IMG/VR virus record: IMGVR_UViG_3300043331_001086
Span: 1 to 64,000 of that record
Length of the DNA stretch: 64,000 bases
DNA from: a virus
Direction: 5' to 3' (one strand)
The translations under genes and the position numbers were made by a program. Below, piece by piece: positions 55,965 to 63,679 of this stretch. How positions within the stretch are numbered: position 1 is the first letter of the stretch; every line of letters begins with the position of its first letter. The notes under the pieces were generated by a model, which saw nothing but the letters and a program-made list of their open reading frames with translations, had not been told where the DNA came from and did not search any database.

Positions 55965-57389
55965 GTGGCCGAGTCGATCTTCGAGCGCCTCGCGTCGCTA
56001 CCCGACGACGAGCTCAAAGAGGCGATCGCCGCGCTCGATGAGGCCGAGGTTGCCCGGCTCCTCGTGTCGTGGGAGTTCTGGGCCCGACCCGAGCAGGTGG
56101 CCGAGTCCTGGGCGTGGCGGTTCTGGGCGATCATCACTGGCCGGGGGTGGGGGAAGAACCGGACCGCGGCCGAGTGGGTCCTCGACCGGTGCCAGGCATT
56201 CGCCGACGCCGGGGCCCCCCACCTCATCGGCCTGTTCGGCCGGATCAAGGACGACGTTCACGAACTGCAGCTGGGTGGCGAGTCCGGTCTGATCCGCTGC
56301 GCCGAGCGGCGCGGCTGGCGCGTCGACGCCCCGAGTTCGTCGGACACCTTCCGGGTGTACGTGCCCCTGCCCGACGGGGGCTGGCACGTCTCCGACGGCG
56401 AGGTGCACTCCTCGACCGACCCGGACTCCTGCCGAGGCCGGAACTTCCACACGGTCTGGGGTGACGAGTTCGCCTCGTGGTCCCACAAGACAGACCTCGA
56501 AGGCAACACGACGTGGACGAACATGGGCTTCGGCCTGCGGTCCCCGTGCCCCCCGGGGATGCACCCCCAGGCCGTCGTGACGACGACCCCGAAGCCGATC
56601 CCGGTCGTGAAGGAACTTCTCGCCGGGAAGTACGGGCCGACGGCCGTCACCCGCGGGTCGCTCCACGACAACGTGGCGAACCTCGACCCGACCTTCGTGA
56701 GCGCGATCGTCGGGGCGTTCGCCGGCACCCGGCTCGAACAGCAGGAGATCCACGGGGAGCTCGTCACCTCAGTCGAGGGGGCCCTGTGGAACATGGACCT
56801 CATCGCCCGCTGGCGGGTCAGCTGGGACCGGGTGCCGGACCTCGGGCACATCTGCATCGGCGTCGACCCGTCCGGTTCCGAGGCCGGCGACGAGTGCGGC
56901 ATCGTCGCGTCGGGCCGCGCGATCCAGCGGGACTCGAAGGACCGTCTCCACGGCTACGTGCTCGAGGACGCCTCGGTGCGCAACCGGCCATCGGTGTGGG
57001 GGCCCGCGGTCGTCAAGCTGTACCACGACCTCGCCGAGTTGTTCCCGAACGTCCGCATCGACGTCGTGGCCGAGACGAACTACGGCGGCGCCATGGTGGT
57101 CGACACGATCGCCATGCGCGACCCGAGCATCAACGTCGTCACCGTCACCGCGACCCGGGCGAAGCGGGTCCGCGCCGAGCCCGTCGCGACCCTCTACGAC
57201 ACGGGCCGCTGGCACCACGTCGGCGTGTTCCCTCAACTCGAGGAGCAGATGTGCTGGTGGACCCCGCTCGAACCGACCTCACCGGACCGGATGGACGCGC
57301 TCGCCTGGTCCGCGCACGGCCTGTTGCCCGAGCTCGCGCAGATGATGTCCGGCTTCTCGCCAGGCTTCTCCGAACGCACTCTGGACTGA
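55965..57389 (+). CDS. terminase large subunit
   Basis: A 474-aa packaging motor. The ATPase has Walker A G59-R-G-W-G-K64-N (Asn in place of the usual Ser/Thr after Lys) and Walker B TVWGDEF with D167-E168. The nuclease has D301 (GVDPSGSEAGDECG), E370 (VAETNYGG) and D444 (SPDRMDALAW). It powers DNA entry into the procapsid and cuts the concatemer. GTG at 55965 lies close after GACACT, another possible leaderless start. The portal gene is not nearby in the window. Confidence 0.85.
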   Translation: MAESIFERLASLPDDELKEAIAALDEAEVARLLVSWEFWARPEQVAESWAWRFWAIITGRGWGKNRTAAEWVLDRCQAFADAGAPHLIGLFGRIKDDVHELQLGGESGLIRCAERRGWRVDAPSSSDTFRVYVPLPDGGWHVSDGEVHSSTDPDSCRGRNFHTVWGDEFASWSHKTDLEGNTTWTNMGFGLRSPCPPGMHPQAVVTTTPKPIPVVKELLAGKYGPTAVTRGSLHDNVANLDPTFVSAIVGAFAGTRLEQQEIHGELVTSVEGALWNMDLIARWRVSWDRVPDLGHICIGVDPSGSEAGDECGIVASGRAIQRDSKDRLHGYVLEDASVRNRPSVWGPAVVKLYHDLAELFPNVRIDVVAETNYGGAMVVDTIAMRDPSINVVTVTATRAKRVRAEPVATLYDTGRWHHVGVFPQLEEQMCWWTPLEPTSPDRMDALAWSAHGLLPELAQMMSGFSPGFSERTLD

Positions 57390-57408
57390 TCCCGGCGGGC
57401 CGGTACCC

Positions 57409-57421
57409 AGCGCGCTAACAT
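57409..57421 (+). promoter_or_regulatory. AGCGCGCT box with TAACAT -10
   Basis: AGCGCGCTAACATGG begins 20 bases after the terminase stop. The leader contains TCAACCCCAGGAGG (57441-57454), a start-associated sequence variant, before the ATG at 57460. Confidence 0.65.
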
Positions 57422-57459
57422 GGCCCTTGCACCCCCGACCTCAACCCCAGGAGGACACG

Positions 57460-57702
57460 ATGCAGGGAGCCACCACCCACCAGGCCACGAACGACCTCGT
57501 GACCGCGCTCGCCGACCAGGCCACCGACCTCGGCTGGACGGCCGACGACGTGGCCGCGCTCAGCCCTGCCGAGTGGGTGTATCTCCGGTCCCACGCCGGG
57601 CACGGCTACGGCCCCGAGCCCAGCCACGAGGTGAAGGGCCAGGTCATCACCGTCCTGCGTGACCGGGCCGCGCACCCCGACCCGTTCGAGGGGCTCAGCT
57701 GA
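57460..57702 (+). CDS. 80-aa hypothetical protein
   Basis: First gene after a box promoter, with strong AGGAGG. Helical (HQATNDLVTALADQATDLGW, LSPAEWVYLRSHAGHGYGPE). Overlaps the next ATG by one base. Unknown family. Confidence 0.6.
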   Translation: MQGATTHQATNDLVTALADQATDLGWTADDVAALSPAEWVYLRSHAGHGYGPEPSHEVKGQVITVLRDRAAHPDPFEGLS

Positions 57703-57788
57703 TGCTGGTCCTCTACGGGCTCGTGCCCCTCACGGTCATGGCGATCGCTGCCCGGTGGATCGTGCAGGACTGGCGGTCCCGGCGATGA
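57702..57788 (+). CDS. 28-aa membrane peptide
   Basis: ATG overlaps the previous stop, and the TGA overlaps the next ATG. Product is one membrane helix (MLVLYGLVPLTVMAIAARWI) with a basic end (DWRSRR). Exact packing between two genes supports it. Confidence 0.5.
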   Translation: MLVLYGLVPLTVMAIAARWIVQDWRSRR

Positions 57789-58015
57789 CCTTCTACCGGT
57801 ACCGCGGCGTCCGCCGGTCCGGGGCCCCCATCGTGGGTCGCACCCCGGATCATCCCACCCGGTTCGTACCCGCCGAGTACGACGCCCGCCGTTGGGAGAC
57901 CCTCGAGGTGTACGCCGCCGACGCCGACCCCGACGACGAGGACTTCGAGGTGCTCGGCGCGATCACCCGTGACGACGCCGGCACACCGGTCTGGTGGGTG
58001 GACACCCATGGGTGA
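57785..58015 (+). CDS. 76-aa hypothetical protein
   Basis: ATG coupled to the membrane peptide. Beta-rich, with YRYRGVRRSGAPIVGRTPD and WETLEVYAADADPDDEDFEV, ending in TPVWWVDTHG. Overlaps the next gene by 8 bp. Unknown family. Confidence 0.55.
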   Translation: MTFYRYRGVRRSGAPIVGRTPDHPTRFVPAEYDARRWETLEVYAADADPDDEDFEVLGAITRDDAGTPVWWVDTHG

Positions 58016-58295
58016 CGTCGACCTTGTGTGGGACGACGACCTCATCTGGTGCCCGTCCCAGTGCTACGCCCCCGTCGAGTGGCCCGACGGCACCCCAGCG
58101 GTGCTCTACCTCCGCTGGCGCCATGACGACCCGTGGGGCGCGTCCATCGTCACCCTGCCCACCCGCGACACCCGGGTCGCCGACCCGGCGACCACGTGGG
58201 ATGACGTCGACATCGGCTGGTGGCGCGACGACCAGCTGGCCGAAGCGAAGGCCGCGTTCGTGGCCGTCTGGGAGGAGAAGCGCAATGCCCAGTGA
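58008..58295 (+). CDS. 95-aa hypothetical protein
   Basis: A Trp/Asp-rich protein (DLVWDDDLIWCPSQCYAPVE, AVLYLRWRHDDPWGASIVTL, GWWRDDQLAEAKAAFVAVWE). Two cysteines near residue 15-19. No recognised family. Confidence 0.55.
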   Translation: MGDVDLVWDDDLIWCPSQCYAPVEWPDGTPAVLYLRWRHDDPWGASIVTLPTRDTRVADPATTWDDVDIGWWRDDQLAEAKAAFVAVWEEKRNAQ

Positions 58296-58605
58296 ACGCC
58301 GCTGGTCCGTCATCGGCCACAGCGACAGCCTCTACGTGTCCCGCCTCGACAACGGTCCCGCCTACCGCGCGTTCGACAGCGACCAGGCCCACGCCCTCGC
58401 CGACACTCTCAACCTCGTCGCCGGGTTGCGCGGTGTCGTTCGCCGGCTGGACGAGGGGTGGCAGATCGTGGAGGACGAGGACGGGCAACCGTGCGGCTGG
58501 TACCTCGAATCCGGGATGGACGACATCGACATCAGCGGCGACGACACGATGACGCCCGACGAGGTGGCCGCACTCGTGAGCGTCCGGAGGGAGAACGATG
58601 GGTGA
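58285..58605 (+). CDS. 106-aa hypothetical protein
   Basis: ATG follows GGAGGAG. Contains RWSVIGHSDSLYVSRLDNGP, a helix (DQAHALADTLNLVAGLR) and an acidic C-terminus. Overlaps the DUF5131 gene by 8 bp. Unknown. Confidence 0.55.
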   Translation: MPSERRWSVIGHSDSLYVSRLDNGPAYRAFDSDQAHALADTLNLVAGLRGVVRRLDEGWQIVEDEDGQPCGWYLESGMDDIDISGDDTMTPDEVAALVSVRRENDG

Positions 58606-59620
58606 CCACACCGGCATCGAGTGGACCGACGCGACGTGGAACCCCGTCGTGGGGTGCGCGCATGTCAGCCCGGGGTGCGACCACTGCTACGCCGCCCGCG
58701 AGACCTCGGGGCGTCTCCGACACCTCCCGATCTACAGCGGCCTGGCCGAGGGCGGCCGGTTCACCGGCGAGGTGCGCGTCGTCCCCGACCGGCTCGATCA
58801 GCCCCTGCGCTGGCGCAAGCCCCGCCGGGTCTTCGTCAACTCGATGTCGGACCTGTTCCACGCCGGCATCCCCCACAGCTACGTCGCCGACGTGTGGGGC
58901 GTGATGCTCCTCGCCCAGCGGCACACGTTCCAGATCCTGACGAAGCGTCCACAGCTGATGGCCCAGGTGCTCGGCACCCGGACCTTCTACGACCTCGCCG
59001 CCGAGTCCGCGAACGAGTGGCCTGACCGGTTCTACGAGGACGAGCTCGCGCTCAACTTCGGTCTCGACGCCGGGCCGCCCGACATCCCGGGTCAGCCCCT
59101 CCCGAACGTGTGGCTCGGCACCTCGATCGAGAACGACCGCTACACGTTCCGGGCCGACCACGTGCGCGCCACCCCGGCGGCCGTCCGGTTCCTCAGCCTC
59201 GAGCCCCTCCTCGGCCCGCTCCCGTCCCTCAACCTCGACGGGATCGACTGGGTGATCGTGGGCGGCGAGTCCGGACCCGGCGCCCGGCCGATGCACCCAG
59301 GGTGGGCCCGCGACATCCGCGACCAGTGCATCGCCGCGGGCGTCCCGTTCCTGTTCAAGCAGTGGGGCGCCTGGCAACCCGTCGAGCCGGTGTACGCCGA
59401 GGACAGCCACGACGACGTGCTCATCGACGCGTACGACGTCGACGTGGTGTCCCTCAACCGGCAGGGCGAGATCGAGATGCGCCTGCCGCGGGCCAGTGAC
59501 CCGTCCGGCCACCAGCCCTCGCCGTCGTGGGCGTGCGACCCGTGGTGGCTGGCGAACGTCGGCAAGCACGCCGCCGGGCGCGAGCTCGACGGCCGCACCT
59601 GGGACGAGTACCCCTCGTGA
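58598..59620 (+). CDS. DUF5131 (phage Gp37/Gp68) protein
   Basis: A 340-aa protein of the Gp37/Gp68 family, related to radical-SAM/photolyase-like TIM barrels. The N-terminal signature is WTDATWNPVVGCAHVSPGCD followed by HCYA, giving a Cys cluster C-x6-C-x2-C able to hold an iron-sulfur centre. FVNSMSDLFH, FQILTKRPQLM, VWLGTSIEND and VIVGGESGPGARPM are the remaining family blocks. The reaction is not known; nucleic-acid repair or modification has been suggested for relatives. Confidence 0.8.
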   Translation: MGDHTGIEWTDATWNPVVGCAHVSPGCDHCYAARETSGRLRHLPIYSGLAEGGRFTGEVRVVPDRLDQPLRWRKPRRVFVNSMSDLFHAGIPHSYVADVWGVMLLAQRHTFQILTKRPQLMAQVLGTRTFYDLAAESANEWPDRFYEDELALNFGLDAGPPDIPGQPLPNVWLGTSIENDRYTFRADHVRATPAAVRFLSLEPLLGPLPSLNLDGIDWVIVGGESGPGARPMHPGWARDIRDQCIAAGVPFLFKQWGAWQPVEPVYAEDSHDDVLIDAYDVDVVSLNRQGEIEMRLPRASDPSGHQPSPSWACDPWWLANVGKHAAGRELDGRTWDEYPS

Positions 59621-60159
59621 CCGACCTCGTGCTCAAGGCCGGGGTGATCCTGCGCGACGCGACCATCTCCGAGGACGGCACCTACCGGTATCGCCTCTAC
59701 CGCCGCTGGGGTGGCGACGGGCCCGCGCTCCGGTGGGTGATGCTCAACCCGTCGACGGCCGACGGCGCGGCGGACGACCCCACCATCCGGGCCGTGATGC
59801 GCTTCTCGAACCGGGCCGGGTACTGGGCCGCTGTCGTGTGCAACCTCTACGCCCTGCGGGCCACGGACCCCCGGGACCTCGGCCGTCACGCCGACCCCCT
59901 CGGCCCGCGCAATCTCGACCACCTGCGCGTGCTGGCCGACGGCGCCCGGTTCTCCCGCACCCCGGTCGTCGTCGCGTGGGGCGCGAACGCTCCTCGAGAC
60001 TGGGCGGCCGACGTCCTGCGCAACGAACTCGGCGACGTGGACCTCGTGTGCCTCGGCGTGACCCGCGCCGGCCACCCGCGCCACCCCTGCCGCCTCGCCG
60101 CGAACACCCCTCTCGTCCCCTACCCCCGCAACCGGCTGGCACCCCCGCACCGGGGGTGA
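59617..60159 (+). CDS. DUF1643 protein
   Basis: A 180-aa protein with GTG overlapping the DUF5131 stop. RYRLYRRWGGDGPALRWVML then NPSTADGAADDPTIRAV, VVCNLYALRATDPRDL and VVVAWGANA are the DUF1643 family blocks. The family is frequent in phages and mobile elements, without a known activity. Coupling with DUF5131 suggests a joint task. Confidence 0.8.
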   Translation: MTDLVLKAGVILRDATISEDGTYRYRLYRRWGGDGPALRWVMLNPSTADGAADDPTIRAVMRFSNRAGYWAAVVCNLYALRATDPRDLGRHADPLGPRNLDHLRVLADGARFSRTPVVVAWGANAPRDWAADVLRNELGDVDLVCLGVTRAGHPRHPCRLAANTPLVPYPRNRLAPPHRG

Positions 60160-60172
60160 CAAACTAGATCCC

Positions 60173-60436
60173 ATGACCCGACCCCGTGAGTACCTCACCA
60201 GGACACCGGCCCCCGTGACCGAGACCCAGGCCCGGCTGATCGCGCTGGCCCGGTCGGTCCACGACCAGCTGATGGCTACCCCGAACACCGACTCCACGTA
60301 CCTGCGCCTCGTGCGTGACCGCCGCGAGGCCGTCATGGCGGCGAAGGCCGCCGGCGCGACTCTGGCCGCGATCGGCGAAGGGCTGGGGATCGCCCGCCAG
60401 ACCGTCGGCAAGATCGTGAAGGCGGCCGGGTCGTGA
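60173..60436 (+). CDS. helix-turn-helix protein
   Basis: An 87-aa protein. C-terminal AAGATLAAIGEGLGIARQTV then GKIVKAAG is a helix-turn-helix. The N-terminal half is a long helix (RLIALARSVHDQLMATPNTD). The start lies after AAACTAGAT, the only AT-rich patch nearby, so a promoter here is possible. Small regulator. Confidence 0.65.
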   Translation: MTRPREYLTRTPAPVTETQARLIALARSVHDQLMATPNTDSTYLRLVRDRREAVMAAKAAGATLAAIGEGLGIARQTVGKIVKAAGS

Positions 60437-60660
60437 GCGCGACCACGAAGCCCCTCAACGAGCTACAGATCGGCGACGTCGTGGCCGGGATCGTCCCCGC
60501 CGACGACCCCCGCGACCGGTCGAAGCCGGTCACCTTCACCCGGCCGTTCCGGGTCACGGACCTCACCACCCACAAGGGCCGGACCGTGATGGTGTTCGCC
60601 GAGGGGGGCCGGTTCTGGCCGTGCACCCACCCGGTGCAGCGACTGGCGGTCCTGGCGTGA
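60433..60660 (+). CDS. 75-aa hypothetical protein
   Basis: GTG overlaps the previous stop. Beta-barrel-like (KPLNELQIGDVVAGIVPADD, RPFRVTDLTTHKGRTVMVFA, EGGRFWPCTHPVQRLAVL). Unknown family. Confidence 0.55.
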   Translation: MSATTKPLNELQIGDVVAGIVPADDPRDRSKPVTFTRPFRVTDLTTHKGRTVMVFAEGGRFWPCTHPVQRLAVLA

Positions 60661-60869
60661 GCGCGGACGTCACCCGGATGGCCGGGTTCCCGTGGCGGCC
60701 CGGGACACCGGTCCAGCGAGCCGCCAGGGCCCACGCCGCGGCGGTCCGCCGTGTCCACCCGTGCCCGGTGTGCCGGACGCCTGTGGAGGCCGTGGGGGGC
60801 CCGGACGTCGACCGCCCCTACCTCGTGTGCCCGGGGTGCGGGTGGGACGAGCGTGAGGAGCCGTTCTGA
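60657..60869 (+). CDS. zinc-ribbon mini-protein
   Basis: A 70-aa protein with CPVC and CPGCG pairs 21 residues apart, a zinc ribbon, after a basic helix (RAARAHAAAVRRVH). GTG overlaps the previous stop; the TGA overlaps the next ATG. Confidence 0.6.
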   Translation: MSADVTRMAGFPWRPGTPVQRAARAHAAAVRRVHPCPVCRTPVEAVGGPDVDRPYLVCPGCGWDEREEPF

Positions 60870-61477
60870 TGGGCACCGCCGATCGGATCCTCGACATCAT
60901 CGACGGGGGTCTACAGACCTCGACCGAGCACGGCTACACCGACGACGGCTGGCCCGCGTTCCCGGTCGACCAGTCCCGGTGTCCGCGCTGCCAGCGCCAC
61001 CCGGCCGCCGACGGCGCGGACCTCTGCGAGGGGTGCCGTGCGTTCCTGCTCGAGGACACCGACGTCGACCCGGCCCGGTCGTGGGGGATGGCCGACGACG
61101 GCGCGCTCGTGGCCCCCGGTGGGTGGTGCGCGCCCCCATGCGCCCAGTACCACGCGGCGATCGGGGTCGACGGTGCCGTGTACCACCTCGTCGCCGCCCG
61201 GTACACCATCTCGGAGGAGGCCGCCACCCGGGCAGCCGAGACCATGGACCGCATCACCCGGGCCATCATCGAAGCGACCGAGGGAATGTTCGCGGACCTC
61301 GGCCCGGCGCTCACCCTCGCGGCCGAGACGATCGCGGACCTCGGGATCGTGGTCGACACCGAGCCCCCGTCTCCGGTCGAGGTGGCCCGGGAACGGAACC
61401 GGGCCGTCGTGGCCGAGCACCGCCGCGCTCACCGCCGTACGAACCGTCTACCCCCCAACCCCGGAAGGAACCGCTGA
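60869..61477 (+). CDS. hypothetical protein with zinc-binding N-terminus
   Basis: A 202-aa protein. CPRCQ and CEGCRAF (about residues 38-57) form a zinc ribbon, and another Cys pair is in GWCAPPCAQYHAAI. The C-terminal half is a long helical region (ITRAIIEATEGMFADLGPAL, VEVARERNRAVVAEHRRAHR). Unknown family. Confidence 0.6.
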   Translation: MGTADRILDIIDGGLQTSTEHGYTDDGWPAFPVDQSRCPRCQRHPAADGADLCEGCRAFLLEDTDVDPARSWGMADDGALVAPGGWCAPPCAQYHAAIGVDGAVYHLVAARYTISEEAATRAAETMDRITRAIIEATEGMFADLGPALTLAAETIADLGIVVDTEPPSPVEVARERNRAVVAEHRRAHRRTNRLPPNPGRNR

Positions 61478-61563
61478 TGTGCAAGCGACAGACCGGCCCG
61501 ATCATCCACCTGTGCCTCGTGGTCCTCGGCACCCTGCGACGGTGGAGCCGGGCTGATGGGTGA
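61477..61563 (+). CDS. 28-aa hypothetical peptide
   Basis: ATG overlaps the previous stop and GGAAGG precedes it. The product (MCKRQTGPIIHLCLVVLGTL then RRWSRADG) has a short hydrophobic middle. It overlaps the next gene by 8 bp. Plausible but small. Confidence 0.4.
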   Translation: MCKRQTGPIIHLCLVVLGTLRRWSRADG

Positions 61564-61885
61564 CCAGACCACCTGTGGGATCCACGGGCTCGACACGTCC
61601 CCTGACGCGGACGGCAACCGCCGGTGCGTCGAGTGCGACCGCGACGCCCACCGCCGCGCCGCCGGCACCGAGGACAAGTTCCGGGATGCGGTCCTGCGGG
61701 TCATCAACCGGAAGCGGCGCGCGTTCTACGCCGACGCCGTGGCCCGCCGGATCATCGACTCCCATCAGGCCGCCGCCCTGTACGACCTCCACCAGTTGCA
61801 CGACCAGGACAGCGCCGCGGCCGACCGTCGGGCGGCCCAGGTGGTCGCCGCGGTCCTCGACCCCGAGGCAGGCGACGATGAGTAG
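61556..61885 (+). CDS. hypothetical protein with Cys/His motif
   Basis: A 109-aa protein. CGIHGLDTSPDADGNRRCVE then CDRDAH looks like a small zinc-binding knot at the N-terminus. The rest is helical (RDAVLRVINRKRRAFYADAV, QAAALYDLHQLHDQDS). Possibly nucleic-acid binding. Confidence 0.55.
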   Translation: MGDQTTCGIHGLDTSPDADGNRRCVECDRDAHRRAAGTEDKFRDAVLRVINRKRRAFYADAVARRIIDSHQAAALYDLHQLHDQDSAAADRRAAQVVAAVLDPEAGDDE

Positions 61886-62309
61886 GCCCCGGGTGGACCT
61901 CCCCACGATGGAGCCCCTCATGCTCCGCGCGGACGGACCCGTCGGGGAGGTGTCGTGGAAGGTGACCCCCGACAACGGGCCCCGCCCAGCTGGCCCGCCG
62001 GGCCGGTGCTTCTACTGCGACCAGCCCGTCGGCGAGGACCACCTGCCGACGTGCGTGTGCCGCCGCCGGGTCGTGGTCGTGGACTTCACCATCCGCCTCG
62101 CCGTCGCGGTCCCGGACGCGTGGCCCCCGGACCAGATCGAGACCCACTACAACCTCGGCACGTGGTGCGCGGCGAACTTCCCCGAGCAGATCCACGACGT
62201 CACCGACGACGGGTGCGTGTGCCCGAACGCCCAGGTGGTCTACGTGTCGGAGGCCGACGGATCGGTGGCCCAGGGCCGCCACAAGGCCCGGGGGCGGTCC
62301 CGTGGGTGA
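61878..62309 (+). CDS. Cys-rich hypothetical protein
   Basis: A 143-aa protein. CFYCDQPVGEDHLPTCVCRR forms a probable zinc ribbon. A beta segment (VVVVDFTIRLAVAVPDAWPP) and HYNLGTWCAANFPEQIHDV follow, with CVCPNAQVVYV near the C-terminus. Unknown family. Confidence 0.55.
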   Translation: MSRPRVDLPTMEPLMLRADGPVGEVSWKVTPDNGPRPAGPPGRCFYCDQPVGEDHLPTCVCRRRVVVVDFTIRLAVAVPDAWPPDQIETHYNLGTWCAANFPEQIHDVTDDGCVCPNAQVVYVSEADGSVAQGRHKARGRSRG

Positions 62310-62733
62310 CAACTACTGGCACACCGTCGGGAAGGCCCCAGCGCCGCTGTGGGGGGACACGGGGGACGGTGGGCTCACCATCATCGGGGTGTTCGACCAC
62401 CTCCCGATCGAGGAGGCCCGCGCCGCGTACGCCGCGCTCGGCCAGTACGTCGTCGGCCAGAACCGCGAGCTCGAACGGCTCCGGGCCCAGCTGGCTGACC
62501 GGGCCCGGGACCTCGGCGCGTTCACGCAGTCCACCGTCACCCACACGAAGGCCCTCGAGCGCGCGCTCATCGACCTGGCCGCCGCCATCGAGTTCTACTC
62601 CGGGCTCGACCCACACCCAGACGAGGAGATCGACCCGGCCGAGGCCGCCCGTCACATCGCCGCGATTGAACGTGCCGCGCCCCTCGTGCGCCTCATCCCC
62701 CGACCCCCAACCCCAGGAGACACACCGACATGA
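62302..62733 (+). CDS. 143-aa hypothetical protein
   Basis: GTG start. Short N-terminal beta part, then a coiled-coil (VGQNRELERLRAQLADRARD, TKALERALIDLAAAIEFYSG). Ends in AIERAAPLVRLIPRPP. Unknown function; overlaps the Toprim gene by 4 bp. Confidence 0.55.
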   Translation: MGDNYWHTVGKAPAPLWGDTGDGGLTIIGVFDHLPIEEARAAYAALGQYVVGQNRELERLRAQLADRARDLGAFTQSTVTHTKALERALIDLAAAIEFYSGLDPHPDEEIDPAEAARHIAAIERAAPLVRLIPRPPTPGDTPT

Positions 62734-63647
62734 CCACCGTCACCGGCCGGACCTACACGGCCACCCGCCCCCGCGGACTCGCGTCGTGGAGCCCCCAGGC
62801 CCACACCCTCAACCTGCTCCGGCAGGTCAACGAGGTGCTCGCCGAGTACGCCGACCACCTCCCGCTCACCGCCCGCCAGATCTTCTACCGGCTGGTCGGC
62901 CGGTACGGCTACGACAAGACCGAGGCCGCGTACAACCGGCTCCTCGAAGCCCTCAACCGGGCCCGCCGAGCCGGGTACATCCCGTGGGACGCGCTGCGTG
63001 ACGACGGCACCGTGTCCGCCGAGCCGAACGCGTGGCGGGACCCGGACCACTTCTGGGCCGCGGTGCGTGGCACCGCCGACCGGTACGTCCATGACCTCCT
63101 CGACGGCCAGGCCACGATCGTGGAGGTGTGGGTCGAGGCCGCCGGCATGGTCCCCCAGATCGCGCGGGTCGCTCACGAGTACGGGATCACCGTGTTCTCG
63201 GCCGGGGGGTTCAACTCGGTGACCGAGAAGCACGACGCCGCGCTGCGGATGGTGCGCCGGTCCCGGGAGGGGCAGGACACCCTCGTACTCCACGTCGGGG
63301 ACCACGATCCGTCGGGGTGCGCGATCGTGGACTCGGCCGCCGAGGACATCACGGCGTTCTGCGAGGACTACGGCCAGCCCTTCGCTGTCGAGTTCGAGCG
63401 CATCGCGGTGACCCCCACCCAGATCGAGACGTTCGACCTCGCGACGGCCCCGCAGAAGCGGACCGACCAGCGCGGCGAGCACATGGCTGAGACCGTGCAG
63501 GCCGAGGCCCTCGCCCCCGACCAGATGGCCGACGCGGTGCGCGCCGCGATCGAGGACGCCATCGACGCCGACGCCATGCTCCACGCCCGGCACCTCGGGC
63601 AGACCGAACGCGACGCCATCCTCGAGCACCTCGACGGTGTGGCGTGA
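62730..63647 (+). CDS. Toprim-domain protein (Spo11/TopoVI-A-like)
   Basis: A 305-aa protein. An N-terminal winged-helix-like region (LTARQIFYRLVGRYGYDKTE, YNRLLEALNRARRAGYIPWD) precedes a Toprim fold: VEVWVEAAGM with Glu136 and GDHDPSG with D191/D193. AHEYGITVFSAGGFNSVTEK lies between. The layout (winged helix plus Toprim with DxD) resembles the A subunit of topoisomerase VI and Spo11, but the catalytic Tyr is not certain. It may cut or bind DNA in phage replication. The start-associated-like CCAACCCCAGGAG precedes it. Confidence 0.65.
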   Translation: MTTVTGRTYTATRPRGLASWSPQAHTLNLLRQVNEVLAEYADHLPLTARQIFYRLVGRYGYDKTEAAYNRLLEALNRARRAGYIPWDALRDDGTVSAEPNAWRDPDHFWAAVRGTADRYVHDLLDGQATIVEVWVEAAGMVPQIARVAHEYGITVFSAGGFNSVTEKHDAALRMVRRSREGQDTLVLHVGDHDPSGCAIVDSAAEDITAFCEDYGQPFAVEFERIAVTPTQIETFDLATAPQKRTDQRGEHMAETVQAEALAPDQMADAVRAAIEDAIDADAMLHARHLGQTERDAILEHLDGVA

Positions 63648-63679
63648 CTTCTCCCCACCATCAACCCGAAGGAGATCCC

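Noticed and set aside
60161-60172. AAACTAGAT as a leaderless promoter of the 60173 gene
   Set aside because: AT-rich patch is suggestive, but no TANNNT hexamer sits 6-8 nt before the ATG; not listed as a promoter.
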